Part shown: positions 36,334-45,611 of the stretch, in pieces | Numbering within the stretch: the stretch's first letter is position 1 | Layout: each line of letters begins with the position of its first letter | Source of the DNA: Polaribacter sp. | Lineage (GTDB): Bacteria > Bacteroidota > Bacteroidia > Flavobacteriales > Flavobacteriaceae | Length of the DNA: 64,000 nucleotides | Assembly: GCA_023254055.1 (NCBI GenBank) | Contig: JALQYN010000052.1 | Location: 38,831 to 102,830, forward strand | Direction: 5' to 3' | The notes under the pieces: generated by a model | Seen by the model: only the letters and a program-made list of their open reading frames with translations | Databases searched by the model: none | What the model was told of the DNA's origin: nothing | Made by a program: the position numbers and the translations under genes

Positions 36334-37335
36334 ATGACAAAAATAACTGCAGCAATTACAGCAGTAGGAAAATATGTTCCCGACTATATTCTAACCAACA
36401 AAGAGCTAGAAACTATGGTTGATACCAATGATGAATGGATAACATCAAGAACCGGTATAAAAGAAAGGAGAATATTAAAAGAAGAAGGAAAAGGAACTTC
36501 TTACATGGCAATTAAAGCCGCAGAAAACCTACTTAAAAAATCCAACAAAAACCCTTTAGACATTGACTTGGTAATTGTAGCAACAGCTACTCCTGATTTA
36601 CCCGTAGCGTCTACAGCTGCATATGTTGCTACAGAAATAGGTGCAACAAATGCGTTTTCATATGATTTACAAGCAGCATGTTCAAGCTTTTTATATGGCA
36701 TGTCTACAGCTTCAAGTTATATAGAGTCTGGTCGATACAAAAACATATTGCTTATTGGAGCAGATAAAATGTCTTCAATTATAGATTATACAGATAGAGC
36801 AACTTGCATTATTTTTGGTGATGGTGCTGGAGCTGTTTTATTTGAACCAAATAATGAAGGTCTTGGGTTACAAGATGAATATCATAGAAGTGACGGAAAC
36901 GGAAGAGAGTTCCTGAAAATTGATGCGGGTGGTTCAATATTACCTACTTCAGAAGAAACCTTAAAGAACAAACAGCATTCTGTACACCAAGAAGGAAGAA
37001 CCGTATTTAAATTTGCGGTTTCTAATATGGCAGATGTGGCAGAAAAAATGCTAACTAGAAACAACTTGGTAAAAGAAGACATTCAATGGTTGGCACCGCA
37101 TCAAGCAAACAATAGAATTATTGAAGCCACTGCAAATAGAGTTGGCTTAGAAAGCGATAAAGTAATGGTTAATATTCACAAGTATGGAAATACAACTTCT
37201 GGTACTTTACCGTTATTATTAGCAGATTACGAAAATCAATTAAAAAAAGGAGATAATATAATTTTTGCCGCTTTTGGAGGTGGTTTCACTTGGGGAGCTA
37301 TCTATTTAAAATGGGCATATAACACACAAAATTAA
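36334..37335 (+). CDS. fabH: 3-oxoacyl-[ACP] synthase III
   Basis: Starts fatty-acid synthesis by condensing acyl-CoA with malonyl-ACP. The catalytic triad is visible: Cys116 in QAACSSFLYGM, His256 in APHQANNRII and Asn286 in KYGNTTSGTLP, with the His-Asn spacing of 30 seen in E. coli FabH. The length of 333 residues is typical. It is followed 19 bases later by accB. Confidence 0.96.
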   Translation: MTKITAAITAVGKYVPDYILTNKELETMVDTNDEWITSRTGIKERRILKEEGKGTSYMAIKAAENLLKKSNKNPLDIDLVIVATATPDLPVASTAAYVATEIGATNAFSYDLQAACSSFLYGMSTASSYIESGRYKNILLIGADKMSSIIDYTDRATCIIFGDGAGAVLFEPNNEGLGLQDEYHRSDGNGREFLKIDAGGSILPTSEETLKNKQHSVHQEGRTVFKFAVSNMADVAEKMLTRNNLVKEDIQWLAPHQANNRIIEATANRVGLESDKVMVNIHKYGNTTSGTLPLLLADYENQLKKGDNIIFAAFGGGFTWGAIYLKWAYNTQN

Positions 37336-37354
37336 CAACTAAAAATTAAGAATA

Positions 37355-37831
37355 ATGGATATCAAAGAAATTCAAAATCTTATAAAATTTGTAGCAAAAT
37401 CTGGTGCAAGTGAAGTAAAGCTAGAAATGGAAGATGTAAAAATCACCATTAAAACAGGTTCTTCAAAAACAGAAACAACTATTGTACAAGCAAACCCAAT
37501 GACGCAAATGCCTGTTCAGGCAGCTGCTCCTGTTGCTACTGAAGCTGCTGCTCCTGTAACACCAGCTGCAAGCACAGATGAAAACTCAAACTATTTAACA
37601 ATTAAGTCTCCAATCATTGGAACTTTTTACAGAAAGCCTTCTCCAGACAAACCATCTTTTGTAGAAGTAGGAGATACTATCAATTCTGGTGACACCGTTT
37701 GTGTGATAGAAGCAATGAAATTATTTAACGAAATTGAGTCTGAAATTTCAGGTAAAATCGTTAAAGTATTGGTTGACGATTCTTCACCTGTAGAATTTGA
37801 TCAACCTTTATTCTTAGTAGACCCATCATAA
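37355..37831 (+). CDS. accB: biotin carboxyl carrier protein of acetyl-CoA carboxylase
   Basis: A 158-residue carrier. The biotinyl lysine is Lys122 in VIEAMKLFNEIE. An N-terminal dimer-forming segment and an alanine/proline-rich linker (about 48-75) precede the biotinyl domain, which carries the thumb-like YRKPSPDKPSFVEVGD. It lies between fabH and accC in one operon. Confidence 0.96.
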   Translation: MDIKEIQNLIKFVAKSGASEVKLEMEDVKITIKTGSSKTETTIVQANPMTQMPVQAAAPVATEAAAPVTPAASTDENSNYLTIKSPIIGTFYRKPSPDKPSFVEVGDTINSGDTVCVIEAMKLFNEIESEISGKIVKVLVDDSSPVEFDQPLFLVDPS

Positions 37832-37898
37832 TTTAATATCGATTGAATAAATTGTTTTATCAATTCTAATTCAGTTGAACATTACTAATAAAAAAAGT

Positions 37899-39239
37899 AT
37901 GTTTAAAAAAGTATTAATAGCAAATAGAGGTGAAATTGCATTGCGTGTAATTAGAACTTGTAAAGAAATGGGAATCAAAACCGTTGCAGTATACTCTACT
38001 GCAGATTCTGAAAGTTTACATGTTAAGTTTGCAGACGAGGCAGTTTGTATCGGTCCTCCACCAAGTAATGAATCTTATTTAAAAATGTCAAATATTATAG
38101 CTGCTGCAGAAATTACAAATGCAGATGCTATACATCCTGGATATGGATTTTTATCCGAGAATGCTAAGTTTTCAAACTTATGTGCCGAACACGGAATTAA
38201 ATTTATTGGTGCTACAGGTGATATGATTGATAAAATGGGAGATAAAGCTTCTGCCAAAGCAACAATGATTGCAGCTGGTGTTCCATGTATTCCGGGTTCT
38301 GAAGGAATTATCGAAGATTTTGATGAATGTGAAAAATTAGCTCATGAATTTGGTTTTCCTGTAATGCTAAAAGCTACTGCTGGTGGTGGTGGAAAAGGAA
38401 TGCGTGCCGTTTGGAAAGATGAAGATTTACAAGATGCTTGGGATTCTGCAAGACAAGAAGCAAAAGCTGCTTTTGGTAATGACGGAATGTATTTAGAAAA
38501 ATTAATTGAAGAACCAAGACATATCGAGATTCAGATTGTTGGAGATTCATACGGAAAAGCTTGTCATTTATCAGAAAGAGATTGTTCTGTGCAACGTCGT
38601 CATCAAAAGTTAACTGAAGAAACTCCTTCTCCATTTATGACAGACGAATTGCGTTTAGCTATGGGTGATGCTGCAGTTAAAGCCTCGGAATATATAAAAT
38701 ACGAAGGTGCTGGTACTGTTGAGTTTTTAGTTGATAAGCACAGAAATTTCTACTTTATGGAAATGAATACGCGTATTCAAGTAGAACATCCAATTACAGA
38801 ACAAGTTATTGACTTCGATTTAATTCGTGAACAAATTCTAGTTGCAGCAGGAGTTCCTGTTTCTGGTAAAAATTATCTTCCAAAAATGCACTCTATTGAA
38901 TGTAGAATAAATGCTGAAGACCCATACAACAACTTTAGACCAGCGCCAGGAAAAATTACAACTTTTCATGCACCTGGAGGGCACGGAGTTAGAATCGACA
39001 CACATGTTTACGCAGGATATTCTATTCCGCCAAACTACGATTCTATGATTGCTAAATTAATTGTAACTGCTCAAACAAGAGAAGAAGCTATTAATAAAAT
39101 GAAAAGAGCTTTAGATGAATTTGTAATTGAAGGTGTAAAAACAACCATTCCATTTCATAGACAATTAATGGTGCATCCAGACTATATTTCAGGAAATTAC
39201 ACTACAAAATTCATGGAAAATTTCGAAATGAAACTGTAA
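37899..39239 (+). CDS. accC: biotin carboxylase subunit of acetyl-CoA carboxylase
   Basis: ATP-grasp enzyme that carboxylates the biotin on Acc[26 protein letters not shown] opens the N-terminal domain; the glycine-rich ATP loop ([11 protein letters not shown] near 160-170) and [17 protein letters not shown] near 280-296 are intact. The ATG at 37899 gives 446 residues and the standard N-terminus; an in-frame TTG at 37875 is less likely. A strong terminator follows. Confidence 0.96.
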   Translation: MFKKVLIANRGEIALRVIRTCKEMGIKTVAVYSTADSESLHVKFADEAVCIGPPPSNESYLKMSNIIAAAEITNADAIHPGYGFLSENAKFSNLCAEHGIKFIGATGDMIDKMGDKASAKATMIAAGVPCIPGSEGIIEDFDECEKLAHEFGFPVMLKATAGGGGKGMRAVWKDEDLQDAWDSARQEAKAAFGNDGMYLEKLIEEPRHIEIQIVGDSYGKACHLSERDCSVQRRHQKLTEETPSPFMTDELRLAMGDAAVKASEYIKYEGAGTVEFLVDKHRNFYFMEMNTRIQVEHPITEQVIDFDLIREQILVAAGVPVSGKNYLPKMHSIECRINAEDPYNNFRPAPGKITTFHAPGGHGVRIDTHVYAGYSIPPNYDSMIAKLIVTAQTREEAINKMKRALDEFVIEGVKTTIPFHRQLMVHPDYISGNYTTKFMENFEMKL

Positions 39240-39272
39240 ATCAAGTATTTAGTTTAATAGTTAAATAAAAAG

Positions 39273-39304
39273 TTAGGATATAGTTATATATCCTAATTTT
39301 TTTT
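39273..39304 (+). terminator. accBC terminator
   Basis: TTAGGATATA (39273-39282) pairs with TATATCCTAA (39287-39296) over a four-base loop, followed by eight T. Confidence 0.9.
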
Positions 39305-39346
39305 ATATTTACACATAATAAAATCAACTAAATACATCCTTAAGCT

Positions 39347-39808
39347 ATGATTAATAAAGTAAAAATCGATGGTATTGATAAAATCATCATAAAAAACCTA
39401 GTTAATGATGCTCGAACACCTATTTTAACTATTGCTAAAGAAGTTGGAATTTCTGGTGCTGCTATTCATCAAAGATTAAAAAAATTGGAAGCTTCTAAGT
39501 TAATAGTAGGTTCTAAAATGATACTAAATCCCAAAGCACTAGGCTATACAACTACTGCTTTTGTAGGTGTTTTCTTAGATTCGGCTAGTATGTACTCATC
39601 TGCCATCAAAAAATTAGAAGAAATACCAGAAATAGTAGAAAGTCATTACACAACAGGTAATTATGCTATTTTTATTAAAATATTATGTAAAAATAATCAA
39701 GATTTAATGCATTTGTTAAATCAAGATATTCAAAAAATAAAAGGAGTTGCTAGAACTGAAACCTTTATTTCACTGGATCAACAAATAGATAGACAGATAA
39801 CTATTTGA
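39347..39808 (+). CDS. Lrp/AsnC-family transcriptional regulator
   Basis: A 153-residue protein. The N-terminal helix-turn-helix (ILTIAKEVGISGAAIHQRLKKLEASKLI near 24-52) and the C-terminal RAM effector-binding domain (VGVFLDSASMYSSAIKKLEEIPEIVESHYTTGNYAIFIKILC) match the family. Amino acids are the usual effectors; the target genes are not evident. It sits alone, with terminators on both sides. Confidence 0.92.
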   Translation: MINKVKIDGIDKIIIKNLVNDARTPILTIAKEVGISGAAIHQRLKKLEASKLIVGSKMILNPKALGYTTTAFVGVFLDSASMYSSAIKKLEEIPEIVESHYTTGNYAIFIKILCKNNQDLMHLLNQDIQKIKGVARTETFISLDQQIDRQITI

Positions 39809-39828
39809 TTTTTAGCACATATAAATAA

Positions 39829-39859
39829 AAAAGCCTTAACTAAATGTTAAGGCTTTTTT
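39829..39859. terminator. bidirectional terminator for lrp and tRNA-Asn
   Basis: AAGCCTTAAC (39831-39840) and GTTAAGGCTT (39846-39855) form a ten-bp stem with a five-base loop between A and T runs. It lies directly after the tRNA-Asn 3' end on the minus strand. Confidence 0.85.
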
Positions 39860-39860
39860 G

Positions 39861-39934
39861 CTCCTCCTCTAGGGCTCGAACCTAGGACCCTCTGATTAAC
39901 AGTCAGATGCTCTAACCAACTGAGCTAAGGAGGA
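39861..39934 (-). tRNA. tRNA-Asn (GTT)
   Basis: On the minus strand a complete cloverleaf forms: acceptor TCCTCCT/AGGAGGA, D-arm GCTC...GAGC, anticodon stem TCTGA/TCAGA with loop CTGTTAA (anticodon GTT), T-arm CTAGG/CCTAG, discriminator G and no encoded CCA. Confidence 0.96.
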
Positions 39935-39962
39935 GTTTGCAAGACTAAAAGTTTTGCGAGTG

Positions 39963-39992
39963 CAAATATAAATCTTTTTAAAAAACCGCCAA
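39963..39992 (-). promoter_or_regulatory. tRNA-Asn promoter
   Basis: On the minus strand TTG (39992-39990) and TATATTTG (39970-39963) are 19 bp apart, a complete promoter match 29 bases before the tRNA. Confidence 0.75.
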
Positions 39993-40067
39993 ATTTTTTT
40001 CAAGAAAAAAGAAAGAAATATTCATTCAATAAATTAAAAAAAGAAAGCTCATTTTTAGCAAAAGTTG

Positions 40068-40075
40068 TATTTTTG
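40068..40075 (+). promoter_or_regulatory. sucA -7 box
   Basis: TATTTTTG matches the -7 consensus. It falls inside the frame that opens at 40065, so translation most likely begins at the ATG at 40116. Confidence 0.5.
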
Positions 40076-40115
40076 TGTCAGTTATTTTATTATACCAAAA
40101 GTATTAAATAAATAT

Positions 40116-42848
40116 ATGGACAAGTTTTCGTTCTTAAACGCAGTACACACAGGTTTTATAGGAGATTTATATGATCAATATTTAATAAATCCAGATGCTG
40201 TTGAACCAAGTTGGAGGAGTTTTTTTCAAGGTTATGATTTAGCTAATGAAAATTACTCATTAACAGATGATGATGAATTTTACGTAGAAGTTCCTGAAGA
40301 TGTTAAAAAAGAATTTTTAGTAATCGATTTAATAAACGGTTATAGAACTCGTGGGCATTTATTTACCAAAACAAATCCTGTTAGAGAACGAAGAAAATAT
40401 GCTCCTACACTTGCTATTGAAAACTTCGGTTTGTCTCAAAGTGATTTAAATACTGTTTTTAATGCTAGTGAAATTTTAGGTATTGGCCCAAGAGCTTTGT
40501 CTGAAATTATAGAACATTTAGAAAATATTTATTGTGATTCTATTGGTGCAGAATACATGTACTTAAGAAATCCAGAAGAATTAAAATGGTGGCAAAATCG
40601 TTTAAACAAAAACGATAATTCACCTAATTATTCTGTAGACACAAAAAAATACATCCTTCAGAAAGTAAATCAAGCTGTTGGATTTGAAAGCTTTTTACAA
40701 ACTAAATATGTTGGACAAAAACGTTTTTCTTTAGAAGGAGGAGAAGCATTAATCCCTGGTTTAAGTGTTTTGTTAAGAGATGCTTCAGAAAACTATGGCA
40801 TTAAAGAATGTGTTCTTGGAATGGCACATCGTGGTCGATTAAACACACTTGTAAACATCTTTAAAAAACCTGTTAGAGAATTATTTAACGAGTTTGAAGG
40901 AAAAGATTTTGAAGATGAAAATTTAGATGGTGATGTTAAATATCATTTAGGCTTAACATTAAGTAAAACGTATAAAAAAGGACAAAGCATTAAAATGAAT
41001 TTAGTGCCAAATCCATCACATTTAGAAACTGTAGGTGCGGTTGCTGAAGGGATTGCTCGTGCTAAAATCGATAAAAAATACAAAGGAGACAACTCTAGGA
41101 TATTACCAATTATCATTCACGGAGATGCAGCTATTGCAGGACAAGGAATTGTCTATGAAGTTACACAAATGTCTCAGCTAAATGGATATAAAACCGGCGG
41201 AACTATACATGTTGTAGTAAACAATCAAGTTGGTTTTACCACCAATTACTTAGATGCCAGATCAAGCACCTATTGTACAGATGTTGCAAAAGTTACCTTA
41301 TCTCCTGTATTACATGTAAATGCAGATGACGTTGAAGCTGTTTGTCATGCAATGCAAATTGCTATAGAATTTAGAATGAAATTTAAAAGAGATATTTTTA
41401 TAGATCTTTTAGGATATAGAAAATATGGGCATAACGAGGGTGACGAACCTCGTTTTACCCAACCAAACTTATACAGAGCAATTGCCAAGCACAAAAATGT
41501 AAAAGATATTTATGCAGAACAATTACTAAACGAAGGAACCATTACAAAAGAATACTTAACTCAAATTACAAATGAGTTTAAAGCAATGTTAGAGTCTGAG
41601 TTTGATAGAGCAAAAGAAGATTCTACCTCGAAAGTTAGAGAGTTTATGAAAACTACGTGGAAAGATTTTCCGCGTCAAGGAGTAGAATCAATGTTGGCTT
41701 CTGTTGATACAAAATATCCTACAGAAAAATTAAAAAACATCGCCAAGATCGTTTCTACAGTTCCAGAAAATGTAAAGTTTGTAAGAAAAGCAGAACGTAT
41801 TTTACAAGGAAGAGAAAAAATGGTTTTCGAATCTAATCAATTAGATTGGGGAATGGCAGAAACATTGGCTTACGGTTCTTTATTAGAAGAAGGATTTAAC
41901 GTTCGTATTTCTGGTCAGGATGTAGAACGGGGTACTTTTTCGCACAGACATGCTATTTTACGTGATGAGAATTCTGAAGAAAGAATTAATCTTTTAAATA
42001 CTAATTCAGAGAATAAGGGGAATATGACCATTTACAATTCTCATTTATCAGAATATGGTGTTTTAGGGTTTGATTATGGATACGCAATGGCATTTCCAAA
42101 TTGTTTAACCATTTGGGAAGCACAGTTTGGAGATTTCTCTAACGGTGCACAAATTATGTTTGATCAATACATTTCTGCTTCAGAAGATAAATGGAAATTA
42201 CAAAACGGAATCGTAATATTATTGCCACATGGGTATGAAGGACAAGGTTCTGAACATTCATCGGCAAGAATAGAACGTTATTTACAATTATGTGCCATAG
42301 ACAATATGATTGTTGCCAACTGTACAACTCCAGCAAACATGTATCACATCTTGCGTAGACAAATGAAGCGCAATTACAGAAAACCATTGATTGTATTTAC
42401 ACCAAAAAGTTTATTACGTCACCCAAAAGCGATAAATCCGATTGAAGATTTGGCAAACGGAAGTTTTCAAGAAGTAATAGACGATCATTTGGTTGACAAA
42501 TCAACAATTAAAAAAGTAGTATTTTGTATGGGTAAATTCTATTACGATTTACTCGAAGAACGCGAAAAATTAGAAAGAAACGATATTGCTCTTGTAAGAA
42601 TAGAACAATTATTTCCATTACACGAAGAGCAGTTATTAAGTATTATTGATACGTACCCAAATGCAGAGCGTTTTGTTTGGGCACAAGAAGAACCAAAGAA
42701 TATGGGAGCATGGAGTTATATGTTAGAACGTTTCCCTAAATTACGACTAGAAGTTGCTTCAAGAGAATACCATGCAGCTCCAGCAGCAGGTTCTAGCACA
42801 CGTTTTAAAAAGAGACATCAAAAAGTTTTAGACATCGTTTTTGATTAA
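40116..42848 (+). CDS. sucA: 2-oxoglutarate dehydrogenase E1 component
   Basis: Thiamine-diphosphate enzyme that decarboxylates 2-oxoglutarate in the citric acid cycle. The N-terminus DKFSFLNAVHTGFIGDLYDQYL, the active-site HGDAAIAGQGIVYE and the cofactor region RKYGHNEGDEPRFTQP are clear, as are the C-terminal KSLLRHPKA and EEPKNMGAWSYM. The ATG at 40116 gives 910 residues; 17 codons of upstream open frame overlap the -7 box. The E2 gene follows 41 bases later. Confidence 0.97.
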   Translation: MDKFSFLNAVHTGFIGDLYDQYLINPDAVEPSWRSFFQGYDLANENYSLTDDDEFYVEVPEDVKKEFLVIDLINGYRTRGHLFTKTNPVRERRKYAPTLAIENFGLSQSDLNTVFNASEILGIGPRALSEIIEHLENIYCDSIGAEYMYLRNPEELKWWQNRLNKNDNSPNYSVDTKKYILQKVNQAVGFESFLQTKYVGQKRFSLEGGEALIPGLSVLLRDASENYGIKECVLGMAHRGRLNTLVNIFKKPVRELFNEFEGKDFEDENLDGDVKYHLGLTLSKTYKKGQSIKMNLVPNPSHLETVGAVAEGIARAKIDKKYKGDNSRILPIIIHGDAAIAGQGIVYEVTQMSQLNGYKTGGTIHVVVNNQVGFTTNYLDARSSTYCTDVAKVTLSPVLHVNADDVEAVCHAMQIAIEFRMKFKRDIFIDLLGYRKYGHNEGDEPRFTQPNLYRAIAKHKNVKDIYAEQLLNEGTITKEYLTQITNEFKAMLESEFDRAKEDSTSKVREFMKTTWKDFPRQGVESMLASVDTKYPTEKLKNIAKIVSTVPENVKFVRKAERILQGREKMVFESNQLDWGMAETLAYGSLLEEGFNVRISGQDVERGTFSHRHAILRDENSEERINLLNTNSENKGNMTIYNSHLSEYGVLGFDYGYAMAFPNCLTIWEAQFGDFSNGAQIMFDQYISASEDKWKLQNGIVILLPHGYEGQGSEHSSARIERYLQLCAIDNMIVANCTTPANMYHILRRQMKRNYRKPLIVFTPKSLLRHPKAINPIEDLANGSFQEVIDDHLVDKSTIKKVVFCMGKFYYDLLEEREKLERNDIALVRIEQLFPLHEEQLLSIIDTYPNAERFVWAQEEPKNMGAWSYMLERFPKLRLEVASREYHAAPAAGSSTRFKKRHQKVLDIVFD

Positions 42849-42889
42849 AAAAATAAAGAAATTCAGATAAAATATAAAATTCAGTACTG

Positions 42890-44098
42890 ATGATTTTAGA
42901 AATGAAAGTTCCTTCTCCAGGAGAATCGATTACAGAAGTAGAAATAGCAACTTGGTTAGTTGAAGATGGAGATTATGTAGAAAAAGACCAGCCGATTGCA
43001 GAAGTAGATTCTGACAAAGCAACCTTAGAGTTACCAGCTGAAGAAAGCGGAATTATAACCTTAAAAGCTGAAGAAGGCGATGCCGTTGCAGTGGGTGCGG
43101 TAGTTTGTTTAATTGATATGGATGCGGCAAAACCTGAAGGAAATGATGCTCCAAAAACAGCAACAAAACAAGCTCCAAAAGAAGAAGCTAGTACTCCAAA
43201 ACAAGAGGCTGCAACCTATGCTGCAGGAACAGCTTCTCCGGCTGCTAAAAAAATCTTAGCAGAAAAAGGAATTGAAGCAGCGTCTATAAGCGGAACTGGA
43301 AAAGCAGGTAGAATTACAAAAAACGATGCAGAAAATGCGGTGCCAAGTATGGGTACAATGCCTGCAGACGGAACAAGAAATACAGAACGCAAAAAACTAT
43401 CTATGTTGCGTAGAAAAGTTGCGGAACGTTTGGTTTCTGTTAAGAACGAAACAGCCATGTTAACTACGTTTAATGAAGTAAACATGCAACCTATTTTCGA
43501 TTTACGTTCTCAGTATAAAGAAGAATTTAAAGAAAAACACGGTGTTGGTCTAGGCTTTATGTCTTTCTTTACATTAGCAGTTGTAAGAGCTTTACAATTA
43601 TATCCTGATGTAAATTCTATGATTGATGGAGACTTTCAAGTAAAACACGATTTTCAAGATATTTCAATTGCAGTTTCTGGCCCTAAAGGATTGATGGTTC
43701 CAGTAATTAGAAATGCAGAAAAATTAAGTTTTAGAGGTGTAGAAGACGATGTAAAACGTTTGGCAATTAGAGCTCGTGATGGGCAAATAACCATTGACGA
43801 AATGACTGGTGGAACATTTACCATTACCAATGGTGGCGTATTTGGTTCTATGCTGTCTACTCCAATTATAAACCCTCCACAAAGTGGAATTTTAGGAATG
43901 CACAACATTGTAAACAGACCTATGGCTGTTGACGGAAAAGTAGTCATACAACCAATTATGTATGTTGCCTTGTCTTACGATCACAGAATTATTGATGGTA
44001 GAGAATCTGTAGGTTTCTTAGTTGCGGTTAAAGAGGCATTAGAAAACCCAATAGAATTATTGATGGATAATGACGTTAAAAAAGCTTTAGAATTATAA
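42890..44098 (+). CDS. sucB: dihydrolipoyllysine-residue succinyltransferase (E2 of 2-oxoglutarate dehydrogenase)
   Basis: Transfers succinyl groups to CoA. The lipoyl domain (1-75) holds the lipoyl lysine Lys43 in [14 protein letters not shown] peripheral-subunit-binding domain lies near 115-150 ([34 protein letters not shown]), and the catalytic domain ends with [17 protein letters not shown], with the active-site His. At 402 residues it has a single lipoyl domain. It forms an operon with sucA. Confidence 0.96.
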   Translation: MILEMKVPSPGESITEVEIATWLVEDGDYVEKDQPIAEVDSDKATLELPAEESGIITLKAEEGDAVAVGAVVCLIDMDAAKPEGNDAPKTATKQAPKEEASTPKQEAATYAAGTASPAAKKILAEKGIEAASISGTGKAGRITKNDAENAVPSMGTMPADGTRNTERKKLSMLRRKVAERLVSVKNETAMLTTFNEVNMQPIFDLRSQYKEEFKEKHGVGLGFMSFFTLAVVRALQLYPDVNSMIDGDFQVKHDFQDISIAVSGPKGLMVPVIRNAEKLSFRGVEDDVKRLAIRARDGQITIDEMTGGTFTITNGGVFGSMLSTPIINPPQSGILGMHNIVNRPMAVDGKVVIQPIMYVALSYDHRIIDGRESVGFLVAVKEALENPIELLMDNDVKKALEL

Positions 44099-44122
44099 CA
44101 TTCTAGCACCTATTACAAAATA

Positions 44123-44152
44123 AAAATCCTGCACTCTGTGTGGGATTTTTTG
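44123..44152 (+). terminator. sucAB terminator
   Basis: AAAATCCTGCAC (44123-44134) pairs with GTGTGGGATTTT (44138-44149), with two wobble pairs and a three-base loop, then T. The rest of the gap to the MFS gene at 44331 shows no other structure I can name. Confidence 0.75.
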
Positions 44153-44330
44153 TTTGCCAAATTAATTTAGCTTGTTTCTAATCTTAAAAAAGATAACTTC
44201 GCTATCTACTGATTTAAAACCTTAAAATGTTTGATGTCATAAAAGAAAGCAAAACTTAAAAAATTCCGAATCCTTTTTAACTTGTTTCTATACTCCTTTT
44301 TCGGTAACTTGGTTCACTTTTGAGTTTTCC

Positions 44331-45515
44331 ATGAATGTTTCTAAACATGTACTTCCTATAATTGTAATTTCACAATTCTTCTGCACCTCTTTGTGGTTTG
44401 CAGGAAACGGAATTATGAGTGAGCTGACAACGAGTTTCGGACTTGAACAAAGAGCTTTAGGACATTTGACATCCATGGTTCAATTTGGGTTTATCATAGG
44501 TACATTTATCTTTGCACTTTTATCTGTAGCAGATCGATTTTCGCCTTCTAAAGTTTTTTTTGTTTGTGCCTTGCTGGGTGCAGCATTTAACATAAGTATT
44601 ATCTGGAAAGGCAATACCTACGCAAGCATTCTAATCTTTCGCTTTTTTACAGGTTTTTTCCTCGCAGGGATTTATCCTGTCGGAATGAAAATAGCTGCTG
44701 ACTATTTTGAAAAAGGACTTGGAAAGTCGTTAGGTTTTTTAGTAGGTGCCCTTGTACTCGGAACAGCGCTCCCCCATTTGTTAAAAGACCTTAAAGGTGA
44801 ACTTCCTTGGGAGTTTGTATTGTTGATTACTTCTTCTTTTGCAGTGATAGGTGGTGTTTTGATGATTAGCACTATACCTGATGGACCTCATCGAAAACCT
44901 AGTCAGAAATTAAATCTTTTAGCAATCCCAAAAATCTTTAAAGGAAAGCGTTTCCGTGCTGCTGCTTTTGGGTATTTTGGCCATATGTGGGAGTTGTATG
45001 CTTTCTGGGCATTTGTTCCGGTAATACTGCTTTACTATGCTGAAATGCATCCTAACGTTTCTTTTAATATTCCTTTGCTATCATTCTTCGTTATTGGAGT
45101 TGGCAGTGTTGCTTGTGTTTTAGGAGGTTATTTAGCGCAAAAAATAGGCGTTAAGCAAGTAGCATTCATTTCGTTATTGTTATCCTGTTTCTGTTGCCTT
45201 ATCTCTCCACTACTCTTTCTAGTAGAATCAGAAGTAGTATTCATTGCTTTTCTTCTTTTTTGGGGCATGGTGGTTATTGCAGATTCTCCACTCTTCTCAA
45301 CCCTAGTGGCACAAAATGCCCCTTCAGAATTAAAAGGTACTGCTTTGACAATTGTAAATTCTATTGGTTTTGCAATAACAATAATGAGCATTCAATTTAT
45401 AAATGAATTAAAAGAATTCACAAACTCAAGCAACATCTTTATCCTTTTAGCTTTAGGTCCTATATTGGGTTTAATAGCCTTGTGGAAAGAGAGAACCACA
45501 GCTACCAAAACCTAA
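44331..45515 (+). CDS. major facilitator superfamily transporter
   Basis: A 394-residue polytopic protein with about twelve membrane segments. The loop between segments 2 and 3 reads SVADRFSPSKVF and resembles the MFS motif A. Segment 4 holds RFFTGFFLAGIYPVGMKIAADYF, and the second half carries GGYLAQKIGVKQV. The substrate is not identifiable. It is monocistronic, between the sucAB terminator and the helicase gene. Its base composition is visibly richer in G+C than its neighbours, and transfer from another lineage is possible. Confidence 0.85.
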   Translation: MNVSKHVLPIIVISQFFCTSLWFAGNGIMSELTTSFGLEQRALGHLTSMVQFGFIIGTFIFALLSVADRFSPSKVFFVCALLGAAFNISIIWKGNTYASILIFRFFTGFFLAGIYPVGMKIAADYFEKGLGKSLGFLVGALVLGTALPHLLKDLKGELPWEFVLLITSSFAVIGGVLMISTIPDGPHRKPSQKLNLLAIPKIFKGKRFRAAAFGYFGHMWELYAFWAFVPVILLYYAEMHPNVSFNIPLLSFFVIGVGSVACVLGGYLAQKIGVKQVAFISLLLSCFCCLISPLLFLVESEVVFIAFLLFWGMVVIADSPLFSTLVAQNAPSELKGTALTIVNSIGFAITIMSIQFINELKEFTNSSNIFILLALGPILGLIALWKERTTATKT

Positions 45516-45611
45516 ACTACTTTAACATACAGTTTAAAAAAATCCAACTACTTTATTTGTATTTTTTTATGCAGTTAAATTGATTGTTTATCTTGCAACA
45601 AAAAAGCTACA

